Shown: positions 38,932 through 50,449, numbered from the stretch's first letter. The stretch is DNA of 64,000 bases from Schaalia dentiphila ATCC 17982 (GCF_000154225.1 NZ_DS264586.1:278527-342526); one strand, 5' to 3'. The notes: generated by a model from the letters alone, not told the origin. Made by a program: numbers and translations.

Positions 38932-39623
38932 AGGCGCGCAGTGGGCTGGCCCTGAATGTCGGGGCGGCGCAGGTACAGGGGGTCGGTGCGCAGGCGATCG
39001 TCTTCGCCGCGCGACAGGCGCGTGGCGACGATGCGGCTCATGACGGCGGGATCGAGGCTCACCTGGGGTCCGAGGTCCACGTGCGCGAGCGCATCGGCGC
39101 TGTGCGCGGGGATCGGTGCTCCCGCGACGACGAGGCCGGGGGCCGTCCGCATGGCGCCCAGCAGTGCAGAAACGTCCCCCACCTCGAGGCGTCCCTCGAG
39201 GGTGACGTCGTCGGGCCCGGCGGCCACGTACGAGCCCCAGTAGAGTTCGCGGCGGCGTGCGTCGGCGATCGCGTAGACGCGGGTGTCGGGAGGCAGGCGG
39301 TCGAGGCCCTGACGGGCGATGACGTCGAGGGCGGACACGCCGTAAGCGGGCGCGCCGGCGACCGAGGCGAGGACGCGCGCGGAGACGAGGCCGGCGCGCA
39401 GCCCGGTGAAGGGGGCGGGGCCGGTGCCCACGAGGACTCGATCAATGCCGGCGTCCGCGAGCTGCGCGGGCAGGCCTGCTGCCGCGAGCGCCTCGCGCAC
39501 GAGCGGGGTGATGGATTCGGCGTGGTGACGTCCAGAGTCGTTCTGGGCGCGGCCGAGAACGCAGCCGTCGTCGATGATGGCGACGGTGGTGGCTGCTTGG
39601 GTGTCTAGGGCTATCTCTCGCAC
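38928..39623 (-). CDS. tsaB: tRNA threonylcarbamoyladenosine biosynthesis protein TsaB
   Basis: The 231-residue protein is an ASKHA-fold partner of TsaD, with LALDTQ-like IALDTQAATTVAI, the GTGPAPFTGLRAG segment and YGVSALDVIA. It lacks the metal-binding histidines of TsaD, as expected for TsaB. It starts at a GTG, 9 bases after tsaE. TAGGAT lies six bases upstream and could be read as a -10 element or as a weak AGGA Shine-Dalgarno sequence. Confidence 0.92.
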   Translation of the reverse strand: MREIALDTQAATTVAIIDDGCVLGRAQNDSGRHHAESITPLVREALAAAGLPAQLADAGIDRVLVGTGPAPFTGLRAGLVSARVLASVAGAPAYGVSALDVIARQGLDRLPPDTRVYAIADARRRELYWGSYVAAGPDDVTLEGRLEVGDVSALLGAMRTAPGLVVAGAPIPAHSADALAHVDLGPQVSLDPAVMSRIVATRLSRGEDDRLRTDPLYLRRPDIQGQPTARL

Positions 39624-39632
39624 GGTGTGATC

Positions 39633-40205
39633 CTACTCGTCGGTGTCTGCCTCGTCGATGCGGGTTCCGCCGTGGGCGGCGACGACGCCGTCAAGGACGC
39701 CGTCCCAGCGGTGCCCGTGGGCGTGCAGGACGATGACGCGTGTGCCGTCATCCATATTCTCCAGGTCGATGACGTCCCCGTCGTGGGCGGCCTCGCCGCC
39801 CGAGGCCCGGCGCACCTCGATGGAGAGGCGTTCGTCGCTCATGGCCTCGGTCTTGCCTTCGCCCCATTCGACGACGGTGACGGCCTCGTCGAGGGAGGAG
39901 TCGAGGTCGAGGGTCTCGAGGTCGTTCAGGTCGGTGATGCGGTAGGCGTCCGCGTGGATAAGGTCGGGGCCGCCGCTCAGTGAGGGGTGTACGCGAGCGA
40001 CGATGAACGTCGGAGATGCGACGCGCCCGCGCACGCCCATGCCGACGCCGATGCCCTGGGTGAGGGTGGTCTTGCCCGCACCGAGGCCCCCGGAGAGCAT
40101 GAGAAGGTCTCCGGCGGCGAGGATGCGACCAAGGTCTTCGCCGAACGCGCGCGTCTGGTCGGCGTCGCGCGTCGACACCTCGTAGGAGGCGATGGGCTGG
40201 GTCAT
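39633..40205 (-). CDS. tsaE: tRNA threonylcarbamoyladenosine biosynthesis ATPase TsaE
   Basis: The 190-residue P-loop ATPase has Walker A GGLGAGKTT, a TSPTF-like ASPTFIVARV segment, HADAYRI and the VEWGEG motif. It powers the turnover of the TsaBD complex. The ATG at 40205 overlaps the alr stop codon as ATGA, so it is co-translated with alr. Longer upstream in-frame extensions lie within alr and are rejected. The C-terminal 40 residues (acidic, with HAHGHRWDGVLDGVV) are longer than in E. coli TsaE. Confidence 0.93.
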   Translation of the reverse strand: MTQPIASYEVSTRDADQTRAFGEDLGRILAAGDLLMLSGGLGAGKTTLTQGIGVGMGVRGRVASPTFIVARVHPSLSGGPDLIHADAYRITDLNDLETLDLDSSLDEAVTVVEWGEGKTEAMSDERLSIEVRRASGGEAAHDGDVIDLENMDDGTRVIVLHAHGHRWDGVLDGVVAAHGGTRIDEADTDE

Positions 40206-41470
40206 GAGTTGCTCCCGAAGGTCGCGTCGGCGCCATCCCGGTAGATGCGGGGGATGTGTGCGCCCAGGTGGGTGACGATTTCGTAGTTGATGGTATCGGC
40301 TGCCTGCGCCCAGTCGTCGGCCAAGGCCTCGCCGCTGATCCCGGAGCCGAAGAGGGTGGCGATGTCGCCGGGGATGGCGGGGGCCTGCCCGGAGCGCGCG
40401 GTCGGCGTTCCGGGGCTTCCCTCGGCTGGCCCGAGGTCGACCATGAACTGGTCCATGCACACGCGTCCGATGAGGGGCGCGTTAAAGGGGCCGAAGGCGG
40501 TGTGGACGACGACGCGCGCTTGGTTGGAGGCGGCGCGCAGGATGCCGTCGCCGTAGCCAAGGGGGACGAGGCCGATCCAGCGGCGCGTGGGCGCGACCCA
40601 GGTTCCACCGTACGAGGCCGGGGTCCCCTCTTCGATGACCTTGACGGAGGTCAGGGGCGCGCTTAGCTCGAGGGCGGGGGTGAGGCCGAGTTGCTCGGAC
40701 GTGGCCACCGCCGGGTCGGGGCTCAGCCCGTACAGGCCAATGCCGGCGCGAACCATGTCGTAGTGAGCTTCGCGGTGCCACAGGATGCCCGACGTGGCGG
40801 ACAGGTGTCGGATGCGCGGAGTGACGCCCGCGTCGGCGAGGATCGCGAGCCCCTCCTCGAAGATACGCACGTGGCTCGCGGTCGAGGCGTTTCCTGCCTC
40901 GCTGGGGTCGTCGGCGCGGGACATGTGGCTCCAGGCGCCAACGACATCGACGAGGCCGTCGTCGGCGGCCATGCGCAGGGCCGAGGCCAGGGCGGGCAGG
41001 TCGGCGAGCGTGGAGCCCGCGCGGGACATGCCGGTGTCGATCTTGACGTGGACGCGAGCCGGGCGGCCGGCCTCTCGGGCTGCGGCGCAGATGTCGGCGA
41101 GGACCCACGTCCACGAGACGGACAGGTCGATGTCGGCCTCGATCGCAGCCGCGAAATCCGAGGACGACGTGGAGATCCACGCGAGGATGGGCGCGTCGGC
41201 TCGGGCGACCGCGGCCTCGTCGAGGCCACGGCGCAGCGTGAAGGCCTCGGCCAGCTGGGCAACACCCAGCCAGTCGGCGCCACCGTCCAGGGCAGCGCGG
41301 GCGACTGGGAGGAGGCCGTGCCCGTAGGCGTTCGCCTTGACGGTCGCGAGCTGGAGCGCGCCGGGGGCGGCTGCGCGCAGGACGCCCAGGTTGTGACGGA
41401 TCGCGGCCAGGTCGACGGCCGCGGATGACGGGTAGTCCCGTCCTTCGACTCGTTCGTCTGTGGAAATCAC
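40202..41470 (-). CDS. alr: Alanine racemase
   Basis: Alr interconverts L- and D-alanine for peptidoglycan with pyridoxal phosphate. The 422-residue protein has the cofactor lysine in TVKANAYGHG, the MRAGIGLYG-like VRAGIGLYG segment, the second catalytic tyrosine in SYGGTWVAPTRR, and VCMDQFMVDLG. It starts at GTG with GATACT (41477-41482) six bases upstream and no clear Shine-Dalgarno sequence. It heads the alr-tsaE-tsaB-rimI cluster, a frequent actinobacterial order. Confidence 0.95.
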   Translation of the reverse strand: MISTDERVEGRDYPSSAAVDLAAIRHNLGVLRAAAPGALQLATVKANAYGHGLLPVARAALDGGADWLGVAQLAEAFTLRRGLDEAAVARADAPILAWISTSSSDFAAAIEADIDLSVSWTWVLADICAAAREAGRPARVHVKIDTGMSRAGSTLADLPALASALRMAADDGLVDVVGAWSHMSRADDPSEAGNASTASHVRIFEEGLAILADAGVTPRIRHLSATSGILWHREAHYDMVRAGIGLYGLSPDPAVATSEQLGLTPALELSAPLTSVKVIEEGTPASYGGTWVAPTRRWIGLVPLGYGDGILRAASNQARVVVHTAFGPFNAPLIGRVCMDQFMVDLGPAEGSPGTPTARSGQAPAIPGDIATLFGSGISGEALADDWAQAADTINYEIVTHLGAHIPRIYRDGADATFGSNS

Positions 41471-41541
41471 ACCTCTAGTATCTCACGGCGCGCGCCGCCC
41501 GCCCCGCGTTCGTTGGCGTCGCGATCATGGCGACCAGAGTG

Positions 41542-43323
41542 TCACCGCGTGGGCTGCGACAGGACCTGCCCGATCGCGGCCGCGATGTCGGAGGCCTGAA
41601 TGGGAGCAAATCCACCGGCAGCCTCTGCGGCCACCTGGGCGGCTCGCCCGTGAACGCTCACCGCCGCCGTCAGGCGTCCCGGGGTGACGCGCTGGGGCTG
41701 CCCATCGGGACCCGCCACGGCGTCCCCTTCATCGACCGGTCGGGCGAGCACGCCAGCGAGGAATCCGGCGAGCACATCCCCGTTGCCTGCGACACCCGCC
41801 CAGGAGGTCGTCACCTGGCCGACAGTCGGGGTGTAGGAGCGCACGAGGCGGCCCTGCGGCAGCGCGTCCACGTCGGGCCATACCTCCGCGGCGTTGAGCG
41901 CACGCTGGAAGGCCTCCTGCACCTCCGTATCGACGTATTCGACGGAGTACACGATCGTGACGGGCCCCTTGAGGATCACGTGGCAGCCCGTCGCCTCGTG
42001 GAGCGCGCGGGCGTAGCGCAGAGGCGCGGCGGCGACCTCGGCCCGCGTCACCGGAGCGCCGAGGCGCCCCAGAAGGCGCGCGGCCTCGCCGTAGTGCGGG
42101 GTGAGGACGGTGGCGTCGGGCTTGATGGAACTCGCCAGCTCGGGGACAAGGTCGAGGGCCCACGCGTCGATGACGAGGGGCATGCCCGATTGACCGCAGA
42201 ATTGCGCGAGTTCGAGCGCATCCTCGCGACGATCCTCGTCGAGGCCGGGGCCGATGAGGGCGGACTGGATGCGCCCGCCGACGGTGACGACGCCGGGCTG
42301 GTCTGCGAGCACGAGGTCCTGGACGCGCCGGGTCGAGTTCAGGCGCACCATGCCCACGCCCGCGGCCAGTGCGCCGCGCGTCGCGAGGAGGCCAGCTCCC
42401 GGGTAGGTGTCGGATCCGGCGACAAGGCCGACGACGCCGCGCGCGTACTTGTCGTCGGAGAAAGCGGGGACGGGGACGACCTCGCGGGCGGAGAAGGCCT
42501 CGTCGACGACGTAGAGGTCATCCGCGCCAATCATTCCGTCATCACCTTGGGTGCGACCCGTCCCGTTGCTATCCCAGTCCATCGTCACGAGGCTGATGTC
42601 CCCGGTGAACTCGACGGCGGGAGGCAGGACCTGCGCGCGCTTGTAGGTGCCGACCGCGAGGGTGTGGGTAGCGCGCAGGATCGGGCCCGTAATCGCGCCG
42701 TCGTCGTCGGTCAGACCAGAGGGCACATCGATCGCAATAACGGGGCGAGGCTTGATGGCGGAAAGCCTGTTGAGGAGCTCCACGGATTCCGCGAGCACGC
42801 CCGTGAGCGGGCCGTGGGAACCGGTGCCCACGATGCCGTCGATCCAGGCGTGCGCGAGAAAGACCTCGGACCATGCGGGGGTGTTTTCGATGGAGCGCAG
42901 CGACTGGCCGCCGAGGTCGATGATGCGCACGCCCGCTTCCTGGGCGGCGGCGAGGGCGCGGCGGTGGCAGCGCTTCTTGAGGAGGTAGGCGGTCGCTCCG
43001 ATTCCTCCGCGCGCGAGGATCGCGCAGGCGTAGAGGGCATCCCCACCGTTGTCTCCGCCTCCAACGAAGGCTGTAACACGGCTAGCGATCCGGTCGACCC
43101 CTTCAGCGTCGCCGCGTTCCTCCGCATCCACGCCGGGTTCACTGTCCTCGCCATTCCAGCTCACGGGCAGGTCCGCATGGCGAACGACCGCGGCCGCGAC
43201 CTCGCCCGCGACGTCGAGCATGTAGCGGTCCGGATCGCCCTCGGAAACCGCCTGGTCAACGCACTTTGTCTCCAGTTCCCGCGCGTCGGCGAAGGACAGG
43301 GCGGCTCGATCAATCGTGAACAT
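41542..43323 (-). CDS. nnr: Bifunctional NAD(P)H-hydrate epimerase / ADP-dependent dehydratase
   Basis: The 593-residue fusion repairs hydrated NAD(P)H. The N-terminal epimerase (YjeF_N, about 1-240) has FVGGGDNGGDALYAC and a DGIVGTG segment. The C-terminal dehydratase (carbohydrate kinase-like, about 270-590) has GSDTYPGAGLLATRGAL, LTPHYGEAARLLG and AGNGDVLAGFLAG. Most members read GTGD at that last place; here it is GNGD. The ATG at 43323 has no Shine-Dalgarno sequence; AACAAT (43331-43336) lies seven bases upstream. The short inserted stretch DSEPGVDAEERGDAEGVD lies within the first domain. Confidence 0.93.
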   Translation of the reverse strand: MFTIDRAALSFADARELETKCVDQAVSEGDPDRYMLDVAGEVAAAVVRHADLPVSWNGEDSEPGVDAEERGDAEGVDRIASRVTAFVGGGDNGGDALYACAILARGGIGATAYLLKKRCHRRALAAAQEAGVRIIDLGGQSLRSIENTPAWSEVFLAHAWIDGIVGTGSHGPLTGVLAESVELLNRLSAIKPRPVIAIDVPSGLTDDDGAITGPILRATHTLAVGTYKRAQVLPPAVEFTGDISLVTMDWDSNGTGRTQGDDGMIGADDLYVVDEAFSAREVVPVPAFSDDKYARGVVGLVAGSDTYPGAGLLATRGALAAGVGMVRLNSTRRVQDLVLADQPGVVTVGGRIQSALIGPGLDEDRREDALELAQFCGQSGMPLVIDAWALDLVPELASSIKPDATVLTPHYGEAARLLGRLGAPVTRAEVAAAPLRYARALHEATGCHVILKGPVTIVYSVEYVDTEVQEAFQRALNAAEVWPDVDALPQGRLVRSYTPTVGQVTTSWAGVAGNGDVLAGFLAGVLARPVDEGDAVAGPDGQPQRVTPGRLTAAVSVHGRAAQVAAEAAGGFAPIQASDIAAAIGQVLSQPTR

Positions 43324-43397
43324 GCGCCATATTGTTTCACACCGCGCGCGCCTGGGGTGGCCGCTTGAGCGACGACGAAGCAGTCGCGCAAAGACAG

Positions 43398-43433
43398 CAC
43401 GGGCCTCGTCCCAGATAGGGAACGAGGCCCGTG
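43398..43433 (-). terminator. Terminator of glmS
   Basis: CACGGGCCTCGT and ACGAGGCCCGTG form a perfect 12-base stem with a 12-base loop between glmS and nnr. Confidence 0.75.
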
Positions 43434-43467
43434 AACGCTCGGGAGGCACCAGCCCCGCGCCGGTGGA

Positions 43468-45381
<1,914 letters not shown>

Positions 45382-45488
45382 AGCATCCATTGCAGCACAC
45401 CCACCCCCTCCATCGGCCAGTAACGTGTGTCGCTTCACGTGGTGAACGAAGTGCGCACGACCACAAACATATGGGGCACAATGGGATC

Positions 45489-46511
45489 GTGAGCATCACC
45501 GAGAGCCCCTCGCCCATCCCATTCCCGGCCTCGTCAAGCGTCTCGTCTGACGAGCACAACCCTGCCCCCGCGCGCAACGCACCCAACCCCTACGCGCGCT
45601 TCGATCGCCGCGAGTGGGACCGCCTCGCCGATCGCACTCCCCTGCCGCTCACGCAGGAGGACATTGACCGCATCGCGTCGCTGGGCGACCCCATCGACAT
45701 GACCGAGGTCGACACGATTTACCGTCCCCTGAGCGCGCTGCTGCAGCTCTACATCGACGGGCGTCGGCGCACCGCCGCCGAGCGGCACGCCTTCCTGGGC
45801 GAGCCCGAAGGCCACTCGACCCCCTTCGTTATCGGCATCGCCGGCTCTGTCGCCGTCGGCAAGTCGACGGTCGCGCGCCTCCTCCAGCTGCTGCTCTCCC
45901 GCTGGGATTCGACCCCGCGCGTGGACCTGGTGACGACCGACGGCTTCCTCTATCCGAACCGGATCCTGCAGGAACGTTCCCTCATCGCCCGCAAGGGTTT
46001 CCCCGAGTCCTACGACCGCTCGGCCCTCATCTCGTTCCTGGCTTCGGTCAAGGCGGGCAACCCGCACGCGAAGGCGCCGGTGTACTCCCACGTCACCTAC
46101 GACATCGTGCCCGACGCCTACGTCGACGTGGACCGCCCTGACATCCTCATCGTCGAGGGCCTCAACGTGCTCCAGCCGCCGCGCTCCGCCCCCGGTTCTG
46201 TGTCGGTGGCCGTTTCGGACTACTTCGACTTCTCGATCTACGTCGACGCCGACGAGAAACAGATTGAGCAGTGGTACGTGGACCGTTTCCTCAAGCTGCG
46301 GGCGACCGCGTTTTCTCGCGAGGATTCCTATTTCAAGACCTACGCCTCCCTGACCGACGCCGAGGCCGCATCGACCGCGCACGTCGTGTGGAACGCGATC
46401 AACCTGCCGAACCTTCGCGAGAATATTCGTCCCACCCGCGAGCGCGCGACCCTCATCTTCCGCAAGGGCCCCGACCACCGCGTCGAGTCGCTCTCCATCC
46501 GCAAGGAATGA
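45489..46511 (+). CDS. coaA: Pantothenate kinase, type I
   Basis: CoaA phosphorylates pantothenate, the first step of coenzyme A synthesis. The protein (about 340 residues) has Walker [28 protein letters not shown] and VEGLNVLQ segments of the type I enzyme. The N-terminal 45 residues are low-complexity (Ser/Pro/Ala). The GTG at 45489 is preferred: CACAAT (45477-45482) ends six bases before it, in a leaderless arrangement. An ATG at 45471 is the alternative. It is convergent with the large secreted enzyme, and a terminator lies between. Confidence 0.94.
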   Translation: MSITESPSPIPFPASSSVSSDEHNPAPARNAPNPYARFDRREWDRLADRTPLPLTQEDIDRIASLGDPIDMTEVDTIYRPLSALLQLYIDGRRRTAAERHAFLGEPEGHSTPFVIGIAGSVAVGKSTVARLLQLLLSRWDSTPRVDLVTTDGFLYPNRILQERSLIARKGFPESYDRSALISFLASVKAGNPHAKAPVYSHVTYDIVPDAYVDVDRPDILIVEGLNVLQPPRSAPGSVSVAVSDYFDFSIYVDADEKQIEQWYVDRFLKLRATAFSREDSYFKTYASLTDAEAASTAHVVWNAINLPNLRENIRPTRERATLIFRKGPDHRVESLSIRKE

Positions 46512-46527
46512 ACCTTTTCGCACGCGA

Positions 46528-46564
46528 ACGAGGCCGCAGCCGGAAAACCCGGCCACGGCCTCGT
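46528..46564. terminator. Terminator between coaA and the secreted glycosidase-like gene
   Basis: ACGAGGCCG and CGGCCTCGT pair, with an inner CCGG/CCGG stem. It lies between two convergent genes and can serve both. Confidence 0.65.
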
Positions 46565-46579
46565 CCTGTGTGGAGCTAA

Positions 46580-49500
46580 CTACTCAATCCACGCGCCCGA
46601 GGGCGCGAAGTGGTACCAGGTCCATCCGATCAGTTCCCAACCGGTGGCCATCGAGCCATTGCCGTGCAGGTAGAACCACGAGGGTCCATCCTTGAGCCAA
46701 CCGGTGGTCATCGCACCGTTGGCGCCCAGGTGGTACCAGGAGCCATCCAGGTGCTGCCAGCCCGTGGCCATCGAGCCGGAGGGCGACAGGTAGTACCAGG
46801 CACCGCCGTCCTTCACCCATCCGGTTCGCATCGCTCCGGAGGGCGACAGATAGAACCAGGATCCATCGATCTGGGCCCAGCCGGTCGCCATCACGCCGTT
46901 CGACGGGTCGAGGTAGTACCAGTTACCGCGGTCCATGACCCAGCCGGTCTGCTGGGCACCGCTGGAGGCGTGGTAGTACCAGTGTCCGCCCTCGTAGACC
47001 CAGCCCGTCTTCATGTAGCCACGCGCATCGAAGCGGTACGTCTGTCCGTCGATGACCAGGGTTTCGTTGGCGGCGTAGGTGCCGTCAGAGTAGCTGTACC
47101 ACCAGCCGAAGTAGCCGGACTTCCACTGACCGGTGCGAGGCTGGGGCGCAGGATCCGGGGTCGGAGCCGGGGTCGGGTCCACGGTCGGCTCAGGAGCCGG
47201 GGTCGGATCGACAGTCGGTTCGGGAGCCGGTGTCGGGTCCGGGGTGGGCTGCGGGTCCGGGGTGGGGGTCGGATCCTCGATCGTCACCCAGTACAGGAAG
47301 CGCGAGTCGCCGCCACCAACAGCATGGAGCACAACCTGCGAGGTCTCGCCCTCGCCGAGTTCGACTTCCTGCGTCGTCTTGTCGGCCGGGTTGACGAGCA
47401 TCAGGTGTGCGTTCGCAGCCGGCTTCTTGACGGTCAGGGTGATGTCCTGAGCGGTCTCGGCCAGCGAACCATTGTCGGTTCGCGGGTCGAGGAGGTAGGA
47501 CGGGTAGCGGGTCTGGCCCGTCAGAGCGTTGACGACCATGAAGCCCTTGGGGGCCGTCGTGGAGTCGCCGAAGATCTCGGCGGACTTGGCGGTCTCCAGG
47601 CCCTTCAGCTGCTCGAAGTAGCCGACGACGACATCGCCGGGCAGGCCGTCGTTGACGGAGCCGACGTTGGTCACCGACATGTCAACCAGGCCGACGGACT
47701 CGTTGGCGGCCTTGGCCTCGTCGCCGGAGGCGAAGTCACCGTACTTGTAGCCGCTCAGCGAGGGGATCGCGCCACGAGCCGCGTACTGGCCGGGCTTGTA
47801 GGCGACGAACGTGGAGTTCATGGCCTTCGTGTAGTTACCGATGTAGGTGACGTTGCCGAAGATGTTGGAGAACTCGTAGAACGAACGCGTGGGCGCGCCG
47901 TCGTGGTCGATGATCGAGGAGCGGTCGTAGCCGTTGTACTCCATGCGGAACAGACCGAACCACTTCTGGCCGGTCGCCAGGCCCAGGGAGGGAACGATCG
48001 ACTTCTCAGAGGCGGACACGTTCGCATCCCAGTTGTAGTCCAGGTACTGGCCGTACAGGATCGGGCTGGAGCCGTCACCGGTGAGGCCCTTGAGGCCGTA
48101 TTCGCGCTGTTTCTTCCAGGTGTTGGTGTTGAGCAGGTTCATGACGACGTTGCTCGGGGCCGGGCCGCCGTTGGCGCCCCAGTAGTACTTGTCCCAGCTG
48201 AGCAGGTCGGGCTTGGCGTTCTCGACGTAGTAGCTCAGATTGGCGTCGCGGTACCAGGACGGGTCGTCCCAGGAGTTCGCGTGGACGACGGCGCCGGGGA
48301 TATTCTCCTTGGACCAGGAGAACCAGTTCTTGAAGCACTCGGACTCGCTGCGGTTGAAGCCGCCCTCATCGCCGTACTGGATGTCGACGAGCGTGGAGGC
48401 GTAGGGCTTCATGTATTCGTTCATGAAGTCGCGCGGCTCGCCAGCGTTGCACATGCTGTTCTTGCCGGTGGGGGCCTTGGCGAGGGCCCACGGCGCACCC
48501 TTACCCAGGGACTCCATCATGGCGGTGTTGAACATGGGCAGGTCGTAGAACATCGGGAACGCGCCACCCGTGAGGTCGCGCTCGTTGGCATCGAAGCCGC
48601 CACGGCCGTAGCCCTCGGAGGGAACCCACGCGGGCATCATGACGCCGTACTGCAGCGCGAGGGCCTGGGCACGGTTGACGCCCCACTTGCCGTCACCGGG
48701 ATTGAAGCCGGAGTAGCGCTCGTACATGGAGTTGTCGACAACGGGAGCCACGGGGGTCTTGCCGGCGGGCAGGCCCCACACCTCAACGTCGTTGAAGGTC
48801 ACACCGGTGGCGATGTTGCGGGGGGTCTGAGGTTCGGTCTCGTCGTTCATCCAGATGCGGATGTTCTTGGCGAGGTGGTAGCTGTTGAAGTCCCAGTACC
48901 ACAGGCCGCGCGCGTCGCGCGTGAGCGAGCCGTGGGTGACGATGGTCTTCCATTCGCCGCCGTCGGCCTCCTGGACCGCGATGGCCACGGAGTTGCCGCC
49001 GTGCCATCCCTGGACGCCCGCGGGCAGGATCGGGGTGCCCCATCCGTTGACGCGGTGCACGTAGCGGGCCTCGCCCAGATGCAGCTCGATGCCGGTGACG
49101 CTGCTCGACCATTCATTCGCACGAACGAGCGGATCGGAGGTCCACGTCGTTGTCGGGTCGAGGTCAGTGAGGGCCGCGTTGTCGGCCTCGGTTCCGCCAT
49201 TCGCCTGAGCGGTCGCGGGGATCATCACGTTGCCGCGGAAGTCGGTGTCAACCTTGGTGATGTTAACGACGTAGGTGGCTTCCTTGCCGTCCTTGGCCAC
49301 GGTGGCGGTGATAACGTTCAGGCCCGTGGTGAGGTCAAGGTTGGACACGCGTCCGTCGGCGTCAGGGGTCGCGCCGTTGATGGTGACGGTGGCACCGTCG
49401 ACCGCACGGATACGGGCCGAGACGGTCTTCGCGTGGTAGTAGCCGGTGGCCGTGTAGGTGTGGGTGCCGGGGGCAAAGTCAACGGGTTTACCGGGCTCAC

Positions 49501-50290
49501 CGTAGGGCAGCTGGTCGATGACGAAGTCAACGACGAGGTCGGATGCGCCCGATCCCTGCTCGGGGGCATCGGGGTGAGGTACGACGGGTCGTGCTGCTTC
49601 GTGGTTACCGCCGGTGTCCTCGTTGCCGTAGGAGGTGATGGCGTTACCGTCGGCGTCGCAGGGCAGGAGCTTGATGTCGGACAGCGCCATGTCCTTCTTG
49701 CCGGGGGCTAGCGAGCGCAGGCCGGTCAGAGCGAAGACTCGCTTCGTGGTCGCTGGGAAGGTGACGTACTGTTCCTTGTTCCCGAACTGAAGGTCACTTC
49801 CGTGCTTGACCTCGGTGCCGCCTTCCCACCTGCCCGCAGCGACGTTGGTCTTCCAGTCGGCGAAGGAGGCTTCGGCGGCCGGGTTACCGGGGTCCTCGTC
49901 GAAGGCGAAGACGCGGTACTCGCCGGGGAACTGGTCGTTGCCCAGGGTCGAATCGTAGGTGGGGCGCGGGGTCAGGCCGAGGCCGCACACCTGGGTGCCG
50001 GGCGTGGGGTTCTGGACGGCGAGGGCGTGGGGGTATTCGTCGAGGCCGCCCTTCCACTTGGTGGTCCAGAAGGTCTTGGTCGCGTCGGTACGGGTCGTGT
50101 CGTCGTCGACGAGGGCTGCGATCGTGCCGTTGGGTGCGCTTTCGCCGACCTTCTCTTCGGAGGTCGCCCACAGGACGGACGGGTGATACGGGGTTTCGGT
50201 GGCGGCGACGGCCGCGGCGGGTGCGAGGCCAAGCATGGTGGCCGCAAGAATCGGGGCTCCGAGTGCACCGATGATGGGTCTATTCCCCAT
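46580..50290 (-). CDS. Large secreted glycoside-hydrolase-like protein with discoidin-type domains and C-terminal GW wall-binding repeats
   Basis: The 1236-residue protein has a signal peptide (about 1-29) and a discoidin-like domain (about 30-215). A cadherin-like beta-sandwich (about 250-345, ending YVVNITK) and a second F5/8-type domain (about 350-505; LHLGEARYVHRVNGWG) follow. The probable TIM-barrel catalytic region (about 515-830) has candidate acids in QYGDEGGF and LLSWDKYYW. A beta-sandwich, a PTP/DPTPAPEP linker (about 1015-1060) and seven to eight GW-type repeats complete it. I do not recognise the catalytic family. The context (sugar ABC transporter, GH2, LacI, sialidase) suggests an endo-acting enzyme on host glycans. 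AAGGAG precedes the ATG. Confidence 0.75.
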   Translation of the reverse strand: MGNRPIIGALGAPILAATMLGLAPAAAVAATETPYHPSVLWATSEEKVGESAPNGTIAALVDDDTTRTDATKTFWTTKWKGGLDEYPHALAVQNPTPGTQVCGLGLTPRPTYDSTLGNDQFPGEYRVFAFDEDPGNPAAEASFADWKTNVAAGRWEGGTEVKHGSDLQFGNKEQYVTFPATTKRVFALTGLRSLAPGKKDMALSDIKLLPCDADGNAITSYGNEDTGGNHEAARPVVPHPDAPEQGSGASDLVVDFVIDQLPYGEPGKPVDFAPGTHTYTATGYYHAKTVSARIRAVDGATVTINGATPDADGRVSNLDLTTGLNVITATVAKDGKEATYVVNITKVDTDFRGNVMIPATAQANGGTEADNAALTDLDPTTTWTSDPLVRANEWSSSVTGIELHLGEARYVHRVNGWGTPILPAGVQGWHGGNSVAIAVQEADGGEWKTIVTHGSLTRDARGLWYWDFNSYHLAKNIRIWMNDETEPQTPRNIATGVTFNDVEVWGLPAGKTPVAPVVDNSMYERYSGFNPGDGKWGVNRAQALALQYGVMMPAWVPSEGYGRGGFDANERDLTGGAFPMFYDLPMFNTAMMESLGKGAPWALAKAPTGKNSMCNAGEPRDFMNEYMKPYASTLVDIQYGDEGGFNRSESECFKNWFSWSKENIPGAVVHANSWDDPSWYRDANLSYYVENAKPDLLSWDKYYWGANGGPAPSNVVMNLLNTNTWKKQREYGLKGLTGDGSSPILYGQYLDYNWDANVSASEKSIVPSLGLATGQKWFGLFRMEYNGYDRSSIIDHDGAPTRSFYEFSNIFGNVTYIGNYTKAMNSTFVAYKPGQYAARGAIPSLSGYKYGDFASGDEAKAANESVGLVDMSVTNVGSVNDGLPGDVVVGYFEQLKGLETAKSAEIFGDSTTAPKGFMVVNALTGQTRYPSYLLDPRTDNGSLAETAQDITLTVKKPAANAHLMLVNPADKTTQEVELGEGETSQVVLHAVGGGDSRFLYWVTIEDPTPTPDPQPTPDPTPAPEPTVDPTPAPEPTVDPTPAPTPDPAPQPRTGQWKSGYFGWWYSYSDGTYAANETLVIDGQTYRFDARGYMKTGWVYEGGHWYYHASSGAQQTGWVMDRGNWYYLDPSNGVMATGWAQIDGSWFYLSPSGAMRTGWVKDGGAWYYLSPSGSMATGWQHLDGSWYHLGANGAMTTGWLKDGPSWFYLHGNGSMATGWELIGWTWYHFAPSGAWIE
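46590..47065 (-). repeat. Tandem ~20-residue GW-type wall-binding repeats
   Basis: Successive units of about 60 bases encode motifs like TGWVKDGGAWYYLSPSGAM, TGWQHLDGSWYHLGANGAM and TGWAQIDGSWFYLSPSGAM. They resemble the choline/glucan-binding repeats of surface enzymes and would hold the protein non-covalently on the cell wall. No sortase motif is present. Confidence 0.85.
47140..47275 (-). repeat. Low-complexity Pro-Thr/Asp/Glu linker repeat
   Basis: Tandem short units encode DPTPAPEPTV-like repeats between the catalytic part and the wall-binding repeats. Such tracts are prone to length change. Confidence 0.8.
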
Positions 50291-50362
50291 GAGTTTAACT
50301 CCTTCGTCAGTATGGGGGTGGTGGCTGGGATCGGCCGTTAGACGGCCTCAGATCCACAATAC

Positions 50363-50376
50363 CTAACACGTATTAG
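50363..50376. promoter_or_regulatory. LacI-type operator upstream of the secreted glycosidase-like gene
   Basis: CTAACACGTATTAG is a near-perfect palindrome with a central ACGT. It lies 73 bases before the start codon and shares the CTAACACG half-site with the operators at 53861 and 56853. Confidence 0.6.
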
Positions 50377-50411
50377 TTTTTTGTGAAACAACCTCCTTTT
50401 AGGTAGAGAAG

Positions 50412-50444
50412 ATCCCCGCGGGTGCGAGGGGCACCCGCGGGGAT
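50412..50444 (-). terminator. Terminator of the sugar ABC transporter operon
   Basis: ATCCCCGCGGGTGC and GCACCCGCGGGGAT form a perfect 14-base stem just beyond the permease stop. The downstream glycosidase-like gene therefore needs its own promoter. Confidence 0.75.
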
Positions 50445-50449
50445 GAGGA

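Noticed and set aside
46590..47065. Regular repeats that could be taken for a CRISPR array
   Set aside because: The repeats are coding, imperfect and about 60 bases long, without unique spacers; they encode GW wall-binding units. No cas gene is present.
46610..49711. Open frame of 1033 codons on the plus strand
   Set aside because: It is the complement of the large secreted enzyme, with Gly/Arg/Val-rich low-complexity translation and no family features.
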